A DNA stretch of 64,000 nucleotides from Methylomicrobium sp. (GCA_018333785.1 JAGXSU010000058.1:23923-87922), one strand, 5' to 3'. Positions 9,629 through 18,327 are shown, numbered from the stretch's first letter. Translations and numbers: made by a program. Notes: generated by a model not told the origin, from the sequence alone.

Positions 9629-9661
9629 AGTTGCCAGTAAAGGTTGCCTCCACACTTATGA

Positions 9662-10399
9662 CTACTCTGATTGCGTGGACACCGACTCATCCGGATGGGC
9701 CATTTTGTAGCCCACCCCCCAAACGGTCAAAATCAATTTCGGATGGGCAGGATCTTGTTCGATTTTCGCCCTAAGTCGATTGATATGCGAATTGACCGTG
9801 TGTTCGTAGCCATCATGTGAATATCCCCAAACCTGATTGAGTAACTCTAACCGGGTGAAAATTTTTCCGGGGTGTTTGGCAAAAAAATATAACAGATCAA
9901 ACTCCCTTGAGGTCATTGAAATAGTCTGTCCGTCCAGATTTACTTCATGTGCCAAAGGATCAATGATCAAACGGCCCAGGACGATTTGCGAAGAAACTGG
10001 CTGAGGGTTGGCGATTTTCAAGCTTTCTACTCTGCGGAGCAAGGCACGAACCCTCGCCACCAATTCAAGGACTGAAAATGGTTTGGTGATATAGTCGTCG
10101 GCTCCCATTTCCAGGCCGACTATCCGATGCGTTTCAGCTGCTTTTGAACTGACAATGATGACCGGGGTATAATAAACTTGCTCTCGCAGACGCCGGCACA
10201 CTTCCAATCCGTCTATTCCCGGCAACATTCGGTCAAGGATCAACAAATCGTAAGACTGATCCAAGAGTTTTGCCAAACCGGTTTCGCCATCTGCAGCTAA
10301 TTCCACCGTATAGCCTTCATCAGCCAGGTTTATCTGCAAAATCCGGGCAATTTCCGGGTCGTCTTCAATGACCAATATGCGTTTGCTGATCCTGAGCAT
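9662..10399 (-). CDS. OmpR/PhoB-family response regulator
   Basis: The receiver domain has the acidic pair ED at 12-13 in VIEDDPE, phospho-acceptor Asp56 in LLILDRMLPG, and the conserved Lys in DDYITKPFS. The winged-helix DNA-binding domain follows (MTSREFDLLYFFAKHPGK, then VNSHINRLRAKIE and VWGVGYKM). The start ATG at 10399 is preferred to a TTG at 10456, because the extra 19 residues lie before the first strand of the receiver fold. The gene is the first of a four-gene unit with the histidine kinase, beta-barrel protein and cupredoxin. Upstream lies 215 bp of non-coding DNA, then a MITE-like element. Confidence 0.92.
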   Translation of the reverse strand: MLRISKRILVIEDDPEIARILQINLADEGYTVELAADGETGLAKLLDQSYDLLILDRMLPGIDGLEVCRRLREQVYYTPVIIVSSKAAETHRIVGLEMGADDYITKPFSVLELVARVRALLRRVESLKIANPQPVSSQIVLGRLIIDPLAHEVNLDGQTISMTSREFDLLYFFAKHPGKIFTRLELLNQVWGYSHDGYEHTVNSHINRLRAKIEQDPAHPKLILTVWGVGYKMAHPDESVSTQSE

Positions 10400-10613
10400 G
10401 GGCTTTAAAAATGAGTTTATTGCAGGGATTGTAATGAAACCAAACCCACCAAGCAAATCACAAAAAATTTAATATTTCGTGATGACTTCGTGATAAGTAC
10501 ACGGCTTGAAATACGATATTTATCTGTATTTGTAACAACTCGCAGGCTTGGAGTAGAGAGGGAAGGTAGAAAGCAACAGGGGTGGTTATGCGTCCTTTGA
10601 AGTCAAAAACCTA

Positions 10614-10786
10614 CCTGATTAGCAAGATGTTTCAGCTAAATCTCTAAACGCCCGTCATGCCCGACGGGAAACGGGCATCCAATGCCATGGATGGTAAGCT
10701 TCGAGCTATCCATGTGACCTGGATTCCGGCAATCCCTGCCGGAATGACGCGTCCGAATAGATAGCTGAAACATCTTTATAATCAGG
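10614..10786. mobile_element. Complete 173-bp MITE-like element with REP core
   Basis: The ends are inverted repeats of about 25 bases: CCTGATTAGCAAGATGTTTCAGCTA on the left (10614-10638, given here in two parts: CCTGATTAGC, AAGATGTTTCAGCTA) and its complement at 10762-10786, with two mismatches. Inside are CCCGTCATGCCCGACGGG, CCATGGATGG and the REP palindrome at 10724-10744. No coding frame is present. The same terminus recurs at 63-78 and 63851-63873. It lies between the response-regulator promoter region and the 3' end of trmB. Confidence 0.75.
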
Positions 10787-10848
10787 AAAGCCTGCGCCCA
10801 TTAAAATGGGGATGTGAGTAGATACTTTAGTTTTTGTTTAGCATTCCC

Positions 10849-11535
10849 TTAGTTACGGATAAAAATTAAATCCCATACGCCATGGCCTAAACGCAGCCCA
10901 CGGTTTTCAAACTTGGTTACCGGTCTGTATTCGGGGCGTTCGCAGTAATCACCGGTCAAACTATTGTTGCTGAGCTCAGGCTCGACGTTTAATACCTCCA
11001 GCATATGCTGAGCATAATTTTCCCAATCGGTTGCTGCATGAAAATAGCCGCCGGGTTTCAATTTTTTGACCACCGTGCGGATGAATTCGGGCCTGACGAT
11101 TCTTCTTTTGTGGTGTTTTTTCTTAGGCCAGGGGTCTGCAAAAAAAAGATGAATTCCGTCCAGAGTGTGGTCTTTGATCCGGCGTTCCAGTATCTCAACC
11201 GCATCATGGCAATAAATTCTGAGGTTGGTTAAGCCGAGTTGTTCCGTGAGCATCAATAAATGCCCAACGCCGGGTTTATGTACTTCAATACCCACAAAAT
11301 TGGTATCCGGTGAATCCGCCGCCATTTGTGCCAGACTTTCGCCATTGCCGAAGCCGATTTCAAGAACGGTCGGCGCTTCTCGTCCGAAGGTTTCAGCAAA
11401 ACAGCATTCTGCGTCAGGATCCAGGCAAAAAGTATCCCAATGGTTTGCCAAAGCGAGTTCCTGGCCGGGAGTAATACGCCCTTGTCTGCGAATAAAACTG
11501 CGAATTCTTCGGGGGGCCGTTGGCTCAGATAACAT
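10849..11535 (-). CDS. trmB: TrmB, tRNA (guanine-N7-)-methyltransferase
   Basis: A 228-residue SAM-dependent enzyme expected to methylate N7 of G46 in tRNA. Motif I is VLEIGFGNGESLAQMA. VGIEVHKPGV follows. The TrmB signature is FADPWPKKKHHKRRIV. The end, YRPVTKFENRGLRLGHGVWDL, carries the conserved TKFE..G element of the tRNA-binding and catalytic region. Length is standard. It follows thiSG by 137 bases on the same strand and is probably the distal gene of an aroG-thiSG-trmB unit. Confidence 0.95.
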   Translation of the reverse strand: MLSEPTAPRRIRSFIRRQGRITPGQELALANHWDTFCLDPDAECCFAETFGREAPTVLEIGFGNGESLAQMAADSPDTNFVGIEVHKPGVGHLLMLTEQLGLTNLRIYCHDAVEILERRIKDHTLDGIHLFFADPWPKKKHHKRRIVRPEFIRTVVKKLKPGGYFHAATDWENYAQHMLEVLNVEPELSNNSLTGDYCERPEYRPVTKFENRGLRLGHGVWDLIFIRN

Positions 11536-11672
11536 GATGCGTGTAAAAGTAAAAATAGGTTAATGCTAAAGGCGTAATGCCGAAGTTTTAAGCAATGTGA
11601 AAAGCTTGTGGTACGACGATGTTTTAACCGCAGGCCGGGTAGCGTTCGCTTTACCCGGCAGCGTTAAAAAGT

Positions 11673-12650
11673 TTACAAAAACAAACCGTCTATGGGCGAT
11701 GATGCTGAGGCAAACCGCTTTCTGGGCATTCTGCCAGCCAAAAATGCAAGCCTGCCTGCTTCTATGCCTTTTTTCATCGCTTCGGCCATTAATACAGGAT
11801 TTTGCGCGGCTGCAATCGCGGTGTTCATCAGTACGCCCGCACAACCTAACTCCATGGCAATGGCGGCGTCAGATGCAGTGCCGACGCCGGCATCTACCAG
11901 AATCGGCACTGAGGCGTTTTCAACGATAGTCAATATGTTATAAGGGTTACGAATGCCAAGGCCTGAGCCTATGGGCGCTGCCAGCGGCATGACGGCGACA
12001 CAGCCGATTTCTTCAAGGCGCTTTGCGGCAATGGGATCGTCATTGGTGTATACCATGACGTCAAAGCCATCTTTAACCAGTAATTCTGCAGCTTTATAGG
12101 TTTCAGCGACATCGGGAAACAGCGTTTTTTGATCCGCCAGCACTTCCAGTTTGACCAGATTATGGCCGCCCAGCAATTCCCGGCCCAAACGGCAGGTGCG
12201 CACGGCGTCATCTGCGGTATAACAACCGGCCGTGTTAGGTAAAATCGTATATTTATCGGGCGAAATGACATCCAGCAGATTGGGTTCGCCGGGGTTTTGG
12301 CCGATATTGGTTCGGCGTATCGCAACCGTTACGATCTCTGCGCCGCTGGCCTCGATGGCCAGGCGTGTTTCTTCCATGTCTTTATATTTTCCGGTACCCA
12401 CCAGCAAACGGGAGCGAAAGCTGCGGCCTGCGACGGTAAAAGAATCGTCCTGCCCGCCGCCTATGGCATGAACTATTTCCAGACGGTCCCCTTCTTTTAA
12501 ATGTTGCTTGGCGTAACTGTCAAACGGCAGGATTTCTTTGTTAAATTCAACAGCAATGCGTTTTCCGGTTAAGCCCATCGCCGCAACTACCTGATCAACC
12601 GTCGTTCCATCAGGGTATGTCAGGGTTTCGCCATTTACAAATACATTCAC
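11673..12650 (-). CDS. thiSG: ThiS-ThiG fusion: sulfur carrier plus thiazole synthase
   Basis: Residues 1-66 are a complete ThiS ubiquitin-like carrier ([16 protein letters not shown], ending IGGG). The rest is ThiG ([21 protein letters not shown] with the Schiff-base Lys; [21 protein letters not shown]). ThiG makes the thiazole phosphate moiety of thiamine from DXP, dehydroglycine and ThiS-thiocarboxylate. The start is set at a GTG (12650), because AGGAG sits about eight bases upstream and it begins exactly at the ThiS fold. A longer frame to 12734 runs into aroG. In the fusion the ThiS Gly-Gly is internal. A bifunctional carrier/thiazole synthase class is known, so this is a family trait, not an assembly error. 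Confidence 0.92.
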   Translation of the reverse strand: MNVFVNGETLTYPDGTTVDQVVAAMGLTGKRIAVEFNKEILPFDSYAKQHLKEGDRLEIVHAIGGGQDDSFTVAGRSFRSRLLVGTGKYKDMEETRLAIEASGAEIVTVAIRRTNIGQNPGEPNLLDVISPDKYTILPNTAGCYTADDAVRTCRLGRELLGGHNLVKLEVLADQKTLFPDVAETYKAAELLVKDGFDVMVYTNDDPIAAKRLEEIGCVAVMPLAAPIGSGLGIRNPYNILTIVENASVPILVDAGVGTASDAAIAMELGCAGVLMNTAIAAAQNPVLMAEAMKKGIEAGRLAFLAGRMPRKRFASASSPIDGLFL

Positions 12651-12661
12651 ACTCTTTCTCC

Positions 12662-13738
12662 TCAGTTTTCGATCATTCTGCGTTGCTGAACGGCTTTGGC
12701 CAAATTGTTTAATAGCTGTACTGAGTCGTTCCATCCCAGACAGGCATCGGTAATACTTTGTCCATAGTTCAACGGTTTGCCCGGTACGACATTCTGGCTG
12801 CCCGGTTTAAGGTGGCTTTCTATCATCACGCCGATAATGCGTTTGTCGCCCCCGCTAATCTGCTCGGCGACATCCTCGCCGACCACCATCTGCCGTTGGT
12901 ATTGCTTCAGGCTGTTGGCATGGCTGAAGTCAATCATGATGTTGGGTCTTAACTTTGCATTCTCAAGACCTTCGGCAACTTTGGCAACATTAAAGGCATC
13001 ATAATTCGTGCCCCCATTGCCGCCGCGCAAGATGATATGCGCATCCTCATTACCGCGCGTCGAAAAAATAGCCGAACGGCCTTCTTTGGTTAACGACAGA
13101 AAATGGTGAGGACTCATCGCTGCGCCGATGGCATCGATGGCAATTTTAATGGACCCATCCGTGGCATTTTTAAAGCCGACTGCACACGACAAGCCGGATG
13201 ACAGTTCGCGGTGAACCTGGCTTTCTGTCGTGCGCGCGCCGATTGCGCCCCATGAAATCAAATCGGAAACGTATTGTGGCGTAATCAAGTCAAGGTATTC
13301 AGTCGCTGCCGGCATACCCATATTATTCAAGTCCAGCAACAAACTTCGGGCGATGCGTAAACCCTTGTTGATATCAAAACTGGAGTCCAGATCCGGATCG
13401 TTGATCAAGCCTTTCCAGCCCACAGTTGTTCTGGGTTTTTCAAAATAAACCCGCATGATGATCAGCAAGTCCTTGCTCAGATCGTCCTTAACCGCTTTCA
13501 GACGGTTTCCATATTCAATCGCGGCTTTAGGGTCGTGAATTGAGCAGGGTCCGATCACCACCATGAGCCGATCATCATCCCCGGTTAAAATATCGTGAAT
13601 CTCCGCCCGGGTTTTTACAACGGTTTCTGCTGCAAACTCGGTAATGGGGTATTCATCATGAACCGTAACAGGCGCAATGACTTCTTTGATTTCACTGATT
13701 CTCAAGTCATCGGTGTTATTTTTAATATGCATGGTCAA
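12662..13738 (-). CDS. aroG: AroG-type DAHP synthase, shikimate pathway entry
   Basis: A 358-residue class I 3-deoxy-7-phosphoheptulonate synthase. It condenses phosphoenolpyruvate and erythrose-4-phosphate. The sequence tracks E. coli AroG closely: [10 protein letters not shown] near the N-terminus, [14 protein letters not shown] with the metal-binding Cys, [39 protein letters not shown] and MIDFSHANS. The N-terminal feedback extension is present, so inhibition by an aromatic amino acid is expected; which one is not decided. Start is ATG at 13738 or 13732 (MTM). thiSG follows after eleven bases, so aroG and thiamine thiazole synthesis share a transcript. Confidence 0.95.
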   Translation of the reverse strand: MTMHIKNNTDDLRISEIKEVIAPVTVHDEYPITEFAAETVVKTRAEIHDILTGDDDRLMVVIGPCSIHDPKAAIEYGNRLKAVKDDLSKDLLIIMRVYFEKPRTTVGWKGLINDPDLDSSFDINKGLRIARSLLLDLNNMGMPAATEYLDLITPQYVSDLISWGAIGARTTESQVHRELSSGLSCAVGFKNATDGSIKIAIDAIGAAMSPHHFLSLTKEGRSAIFSTRGNEDAHIILRGGNGGTNYDAFNVAKVAEGLENAKLRPNIMIDFSHANSLKQYQRQMVVGEDVAEQISGGDKRIIGVMIESHLKPGSQNVVPGKPLNYGQSITDACLGWNDSVQLLNNLAKAVQQRRMIEN

Positions 13739-13914
13739 ATATCGATCTATTAGATTGGGCGGATTGTTAGCAGGCTATTTTAACCGTTTTTACCTGCATT
13801 TTGTTAGTTTTACTGCTAGACGGTCTTTCTTATAGGTAAAACCCAAGTAAAGAGTTCTTGTATATCATGCGCTCCCGGAAGTAAGCTTGTTACGCAAATA
13901 ACACAGGGAATCTT

Positions 13915-14577
13915 ATGTGCGGAAGATTTTCATTGACGGCAACGCCGGAACAAATCACTGAAGCGTTTCAACTGGAACGTTTGCCGAATTACGGAACCCG
14001 TTACAACATCCCGCCTGGTCAGAAAATTCTGGCGGTCGTCAGGCTGGATGATGGTCGTCATAAAGCCGTCAATCTTTTTTGGGGGCTCATACCGCCCTGG
14101 GCGAAAGACCCCGGCATCGGTCATCGTCTGATTAACGCCAGAGCGGAAACTGTGGCCGAAAAGCCCTCATTCAGAACGGCCTTTCAGCGCAAACGCTGTC
14201 TGATTCCTGCTAACGGATTTTATGAATGGGCCAAAACGGATCAGGGTAAACAGGCTCATCATATTCATCGGATTGATGACGGCTTATTCGCGTTTGCAGG
14301 TCTTTGGGAGCATTGGGAAAAGGATGCGGAAACCCTCTATTCCTGTACCATTATCACAACGGCAGCCAATGTGTTGATTCAACCCATTCACGAGCGTATG
14401 CCCGTCATTATTGGCCGGCAGCACTATGATGACTGGCTGGACAAGCAGCAACCGCAGGACCGGCTTCAGGCCTTATTGGCACACGATGCTTATCAGAAGA
14501 TGGCGGTTACCCCGGTCAGTGATTGGGTCAATAATCCGGTTCATGACGATAAACGCTGTATTGCTGCAGTATCCTGA
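13915..14577 (+). CDS. SRAP/HMCES-type protein (YedK family)
   Basis: A 220-residue SOS-response-associated peptidase domain protein. After removal of the initiator Met, Cys2 (MCGRFSLT) becomes the N-terminal nucleophile that forms a thiazolidine crosslink with abasic sites in single-stranded DNA. The other signature residues are present: RYNIPPGQ, WGLIPPWAKD, NARAETVAEKPSFR, CLIPANGFYEW with its Glu, and HERMPVII with the catalytic His. Length is that of YedK. It shields abasic sites at forks (established for the family). It is a single gene on the plus strand between aroG and a repeat. Confidence 0.93.
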   Translation: MCGRFSLTATPEQITEAFQLERLPNYGTRYNIPPGQKILAVVRLDDGRHKAVNLFWGLIPPWAKDPGIGHRLINARAETVAEKPSFRTAFQRKRCLIPANGFYEWAKTDQGKQAHHIHRIDDGLFAFAGLWEHWEKDAETLYSCTIITTAANVLIQPIHERMPVIIGRQHYDDWLDKQQPQDRLQALLAHDAYQKMAVTPVSDWVNNPVHDDKRCIAAVS

Positions 14578-14584
14578 TAAGTCG

Positions 14585-14633
14585 GCGCCCCCCTTTTTTT
14601 ATCATCAAATTGGTAATTGCTGGTGTTAAGCAC
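14585..14633. repeat. Short dispersed repeat, TATCATCAAA type (copy 1)
   Basis: A pyrimidine tract followed by ATCATCAAATTGGTAATTGC and TGGTGTTAAG. About 80 percent of the 45 bases recur at 22711-22758. It lies between the SRAP gene and the cupin gene and contains no ORF. Confidence 0.5.
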
Positions 14634-14698
14634 TAGCCGGGGGCGGTCGAAAAAATGATAGAATTTCACTTCGAATCATTTTAAGTTTTAGGAATCAT

Positions 14699-14974
14699 AT
14701 GCCGCAAATTACGATTGAACATAAACCCAGTGAAGAACGCTTGGAAGAATTAGGCGTTGCCGGTTGGGCCATTTGGGAAAAAGAAGTGTCTACGTTTACG
14801 ATCGATTTCGACGAAACAGAAACTGCTTATATTCTTGAAGGCGAAATTCTGGTGACTCCCGAAGGCGGTGAGCCGGTTCGTATTTTGCCGGGTGATTTGG
14901 TTGTTTTCCCTGAAGGCCTGAACAGCCATTGGGAAGTGGTTAAGCCATTGCGCAAGCATTACAGTTACGATTAA
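14699..14974 (+). CDS. Small cupin-domain protein
   Basis: A 91-residue single cupin of the Cupin_3 type. WAIWEKEVSTFTIDFDETET, then AYILEGEILVTPEGG, ILPGDLVVFPEGLNSHWEV and KHYSYD cover the two cupin motifs. The usual His of motif 1 is not obvious: the metal-ligand positions here are mostly acidic. Such proteins often bind a metal or a sugar-like ligand and function is unknown. The start has a reasonable purine-rich site (TTTTAGGAATCAT) ahead of it. It stands alone, upstream of the accessory patch. Confidence 0.85.
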   Translation: MPQITIEHKPSEERLEELGVAGWAIWEKEVSTFTIDFDETETAYILEGEILVTPEGGEPVRILPGDLVVFPEGLNSHWEVVKPLRKHYSYD

Positions 14975-15420
14975 TTCAAGATAAGGCGTCAGACCGACCA
15001 GGGATCTAGCGACCGCTTTTTTCCAGGATCTGGCGCCTGCTTTTCCAGGTAGCCATACAATGCTTAAAACAATTGATAGCCAGTCCAACGTTTTCACTGT
15101 TCTAAGAGGCCAATGCAGGGCTGCTTATTTTCTTTGGGTATTCGGAATTGGATGTTGAAAAGTTAAAGTTTGACAGAATGAAAAAATCCATCCCTTGTTG
15201 AAACCAATGAAAAGCCAACTTTAATCTGGGCCTTATCGAATGTTGAAATACTGTATACCTGACATTCGAACCGACAATTTTTCGAGAGGATCGCAGGTAA
15301 CAATCAACCCAAAGGAGACACCGACTTTAGTTATCCAATGACCGGGGGTGAGCCAATTGCCGACAGTAGGATGGGTAGAGCGAAGCGAAACCCATCAAAT
15401 GAAACGCCGATAAATGAGAT
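14975..15420. other. Non-coding stretch before the REP-associated transposase
   Basis: About 445 bases without a supported gene. The last part carries the left REP (15366-15396). Two CAGGATCTGG/CAGGGATCTAG-like segments sit at about 14998-15035. No promoter could be assigned with confidence. Confidence 0.4.
15366..15396 (+). repeat. REP sequence, left of the REP-associated transposase
   Basis: GTAGGATGGGTAGAGCGAAG followed by CGAAACCCATC. GATGGGT and ACCCATC pair to form the REP hairpin. The complementary arrangement lies at 15960-15993, so the transposase gene sits between inverted REPs. Confidence 0.8.
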
Positions 15421-15945
15421 ATGACAGAATATCGCCGACATCGCCTCAAAGGCGGTTGTTATTTTTTCACAGTTAATTTGGCGGAACGAAATCGGACTTT
15501 GCTGACCGATAAGATTGAACTGCTTCGCGAGTCTTTTCGTAACGTAAAAGATCAACACCCGTTTAATATCGACGCGATGGTTGTTTTACCGGAACATCTC
15601 CATACCATTTGGACTTTGCCTGAAGGAGACGATGATTTTAGTTGTCGCTGGCGGCTCATTAAGACCAACTTTACTAAACAGGTCGAAAAAGGCGAACGAA
15701 TTTCCAAAAGCCGTGAACGCAAACAGGAGCGCGGTATTTGGCAAAGACGGTTTTGGGAGCATCGAATTAGAAACGAGGACGACTTCGTCAAGCATGTCGA
15801 CTATATTCATTACAATCCAGTAAAACACGGCTATGTCCGTTGTGTTGCTGATTGGCGATATTCTTCATTTCATGATTTCGTCAAACGCGGCATTCTCCCG
15901 GCAAATTGGGCGGGCGGCATATATCCTGAATTGGATTTGGCGTAA
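15421..15945 (+). CDS. REP-associated tyrosine transposase (RAYT), Y1_Tnp/IS200-like
   Basis: A 174-residue single-domain HUH nuclease. It begins YRRHRLKGGCYFFTVNLAER. The HUH-like motif is in VVLPEHLHTIWTLPEGD. The basic stretch ERISKSRERKQERGIWQRR is typical of RAYTs. The nucleophile Tyr lies in HVDYIHYNPVKHGYV, and WRYSSFHDFVKRG closes the domain. RAYTs bind and cut single-stranded REP sequences and are thought to spread them, being domesticated and usually single copy. Inverted REPs flank the gene on both sides, as expected. All motif residues are intact, so it is probably active. Confidence 0.92.
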   Translation: MTEYRRHRLKGGCYFFTVNLAERNRTLLTDKIELLRESFRNVKDQHPFNIDAMVVLPEHLHTIWTLPEGDDDFSCRWRLIKTNFTKQVEKGERISKSRERKQERGIWQRRFWEHRIRNEDDFVKHVDYIHYNPVKHGYVRCVADWRYSSFHDFVKRGILPANWAGGIYPELDLA

Positions 15946-15959
15946 TCGATGGTGTTTTT

Positions 15960-15993
15960 GATGGGTTTCGGCTAGCGCCTCTACCCATCCTAC
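15960..15993 (-). repeat. REP sequence, right of the REP-associated transposase
   Basis: GATGGGTTTCGGCTAGCGCC followed by TCTACCCATCCTAC. It is the inverted partner of 15366-15396, directly after the transposase stop codon. Confidence 0.8.
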
Positions 15994-16004
15994 GAGCTGC
16001 ATGG

Positions 16005-16370
16005 ATGCAGGAGGTAGGGCAACGCAAGGAGCAGCTACTGAGCATTTGGACATTGCCGCTCGACGACGGTATTTTCTCTGTCAGATGGAATATGTTGAAA
16101 GGAAGATTTTCCAGGGTGATCGACCACGGCGAAAGAATTTCAAAAAGCCGTCAAAAACGCCGTGAACGAGGAATATGGCAACGACGATTATGGGCACATT
16201 TAATCGAAGACCAAGATGATTGCAAGCGACACGTCGATTATATTCATTGGAATCCGGTAAAACATGGGCATGTTCAAAATGTAATCGATTTACCCACAGG
16301 GCATAAAGGCCTTATTCAAGCTTCCACCGTTATTTAAAACAAGGCATTTATCAAAGAAATTGGGGGCATA
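16005..16370 (+). pseudogene. Decayed second RAYT transposase
   Basis: The frame LLSIWTLPLDDGIFSVRWNM through HVDYIHWNPVKHGHVQN matches the middle and end of the neighbouring RAYT. The N-terminal third is absent, and LHTIWTLP has become LLSIWTLP, removing the HUH motif. After VIDLPTGHK the conserved tail continues in another frame as YSSFHRYLKQGIYQRNWG. It is therefore truncated at the 5' end and frameshifted near 16300. It abuts the right REP of the intact gene, and runs up to the ATG of the next gene. Confidence 0.85.
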
Positions 16371-17510
16371 ATGAAAACAACGAGATTGATGGTATTGAGT
16401 GACACGACCGATGCGCCTCCTAACGTCGGCACATCCTATTTGGCGCACCTTATCGCGTTGGTTTTTTTACTCGTCACCACCATACTACAAACGGAACTTT
16501 TGCACGCTTCGTCTGATTCGCTGCAGATAACTCTTGAGCCTCCTGGAATTTATGAAATTGCAACAGGTGCAAATAGCTGGACAGTCTACTTAAACGGCGT
16601 TATCGATCCCGGTGCAGATAAACGTGTAGAGACAGAGTTAAATCAGATTCCTAATTCGCCATTCAATGTGTATCTCAACTCACCAGGCGGCGATTTTTTG
16701 ACGGGTATTAAACTTGGTCGGTTATTGAGAGCCAAATATGCGTGGACGCATATCGGAATACAAAATCACGGGGAGACACTACCTTCGCCAGGAGAGTGCT
16801 ACAGTGCTTGCGCAATGGCGTATCTCGGTGGCTACTATCGATTTTCCACACAGGGTTCTAAATACGGAGTTCACAGGACATGGAAAGAGGGCGCGTTCTC
16901 CGAAGATGATCTTGATGTGGGGCAAATCATTTCTGCTGCAGCGTCAGCGTATATTCGCGAAATGGGGGTTGATGCTGGACTCTTAGATTTAATTGTCAGG
17001 GCTGGCAAAAATGAGCTGTACGTACTTAGCGATACTGAAAAGAATGCTCTACGCATTACCAACGAAGGCAGAGCGCCTGCGGATTGGAGTCTGCAATTAA
17101 ATCAAGGGCTTTACTATCTTCGAGGTGTTCAAGACACCATGTATGGACAGGGCAAATTCCTTCTATTATGCACCGGTCAAAGTCTCGGACTACATTCAAT
17201 TTACGAAGCGGGAGTAGCCAAATCACAATCAATAGTAAAAGGTGATTGGTTTCATTCATTATTGATTGATGGTCGCAATGTTTCACTTGGAGTCCCTTAT
17301 CGAATTTTAGATGATAACGGTTATCTTAATGCGATGTTTGTTTTAACCCCTGAACAAATCAGGCAGATTGTCGGTGCGCGAGAATCTGTTGGTCATGCAA
17401 TGCAAGTTCTGCGGGATGCACCAACATTTGTTGGTTACAGGATGGATTTTAATATTGATACACCCAACAAAATACGTGAATTCATATCAGCATGCTCTTC
17501 AAAAAAATGA
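16371..17510 (+). CDS. Secreted ClpP/crotonase-fold protein (COG3904-like)
   Basis: A 379-residue protein with one N-terminal hydrophobic segment (LIALVFLLVTTILQTELLHA), then a ClpP-like domain. VYLNGVIDPGADKRVE and VYLNSPGGDFLTGIKLGRLL match the ClpP/SppA strand-turn. ECYSACAMAYLGGYYRFS carries the candidate nucleophilic Ser and KYGVHRTW the candidate His. This is the layout of predicted periplasmic ClpP-like serine proteases. The C-terminal 130 residues (from about NQGLYYLRGVQDTMYG) are not recognised. No ribosome-binding site beyond TTGGGGGC is seen at the chosen ATG. It sits next to a HEPN gene, but a functional link is only inferred. Confidence 0.78.
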   Translation: MKTTRLMVLSDTTDAPPNVGTSYLAHLIALVFLLVTTILQTELLHASSDSLQITLEPPGIYEIATGANSWTVYLNGVIDPGADKRVETELNQIPNSPFNVYLNSPGGDFLTGIKLGRLLRAKYAWTHIGIQNHGETLPSPGECYSACAMAYLGGYYRFSTQGSKYGVHRTWKEGAFSEDDLDVGQIISAAASAYIREMGVDAGLLDLIVRAGKNELYVLSDTEKNALRITNEGRAPADWSLQLNQGLYYLRGVQDTMYGQGKFLLLCTGQSLGLHSIYEAGVAKSQSIVKGDWFHSLLIDGRNVSLGVPYRILDDNGYLNAMFVLTPEQIRQIVGARESVGHAMQVLRDAPTFVGYRMDFNIDTPNKIREFISACSSKK

Positions 17511-17577
17511 GGCTAGCTTCCCGCCATATGACCATACTTTACAATGAAGCCACACGACCTCTGCATGTATAGAAGCT

Positions 17578-18159
17578 ATGAATACTTCCCCCAAACTAAT
17601 TGATGTCTTCGAACAGTTAAGGGAATGTTTAATTATCATTCGTCGCGATTACAACACATACAATGCTCTCTATTGCGAAGAAAATAGGGCACTATTGACA
17701 GCAATTGCACCGACATTTTTCACCGACATTGGGGAAATTCTCCAACGCGATTGGATTCTTCAGGTGGGAAAACTAATGGACCCAGCTACCACCAAAGTTC
17801 GCGGGGCTAGCAGAGAGAACTTGACGATTCAATTGGTTATGCAGCAACTCGAAGATGAATCGTTACTAACCGCAGAGATACGCGACAAAGCGAAGGCAAT
17901 TCTTGACTATGGTGAAATCATAAAGCCAGCACGAGACCGAATACTGGCCCATCGAGACCGTATCAGCCACTTTGAAGGTATCGCCATGGGGCAGACAACT
18001 GATGAGCAACTAAATGAATTCATCGAAAATATTCAGCACTTTACCGACTTGGTGGGAAATCAAATCGGTATTGGCCCCTTGGATTTTTCGTCATCGGGTT
18101 GTAAAGGCGATGTGTATGATCTTCTTTGTTGTTTGCGATCATTAGGAAACTTTATATGA
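17578..18159 (+). CDS. HEPN/AbiU2-like protein
   Basis: A 193-residue all-alpha cytoplasmic protein. ARDRILAHRDRISHFEG at about residues 120-136 has the R-x5-H pattern of HEPN domains (R...AHRD), as in AbiU2-type proteins linked to abortive infection. The rest is helical (ILQRDWILQVGKLMDPATT is also seen in this group). AbiU2 proteins are thought to act against phage; enzymatic activity for this one is not shown. It lies between the ClpP-like gene and a toxin-antitoxin remnant, an accessory setting consistent with defence. It could instead be a stand-alone HEPN of another role. Confidence 0.6.
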   Translation: MNTSPKLIDVFEQLRECLIIIRRDYNTYNALYCEENRALLTAIAPTFFTDIGEILQRDWILQVGKLMDPATTKVRGASRENLTIQLVMQQLEDESLLTAEIRDKAKAILDYGEIIKPARDRILAHRDRISHFEGIAMGQTTDEQLNEFIENIQHFTDLVGNQIGIGPLDFSSSGCKGDVYDLLCCLRSLGNFI

Positions 18160-18327
18160 ATATCGAAGGGTTCTCGAACTCGTTCGATCTAAAGCCGGGG
18201 AACGCACCGCGTATCTAAATCTAAATCTGTCAGGCGGCTTTCCATTCAACAACGGTCACTAGCTGTCGAAACTCTGTGGTCCGTAATTGGCCGAAACGAG
18301 CATTGATAAAACAAACTTAACGTCACG

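Noticed and set aside
12650..12734. Longer N-terminus for ThiSG
   Set aside because: The extra 28 residues overlap aroG and precede the ThiS fold; a GTG with AGGAG fits at 12650.
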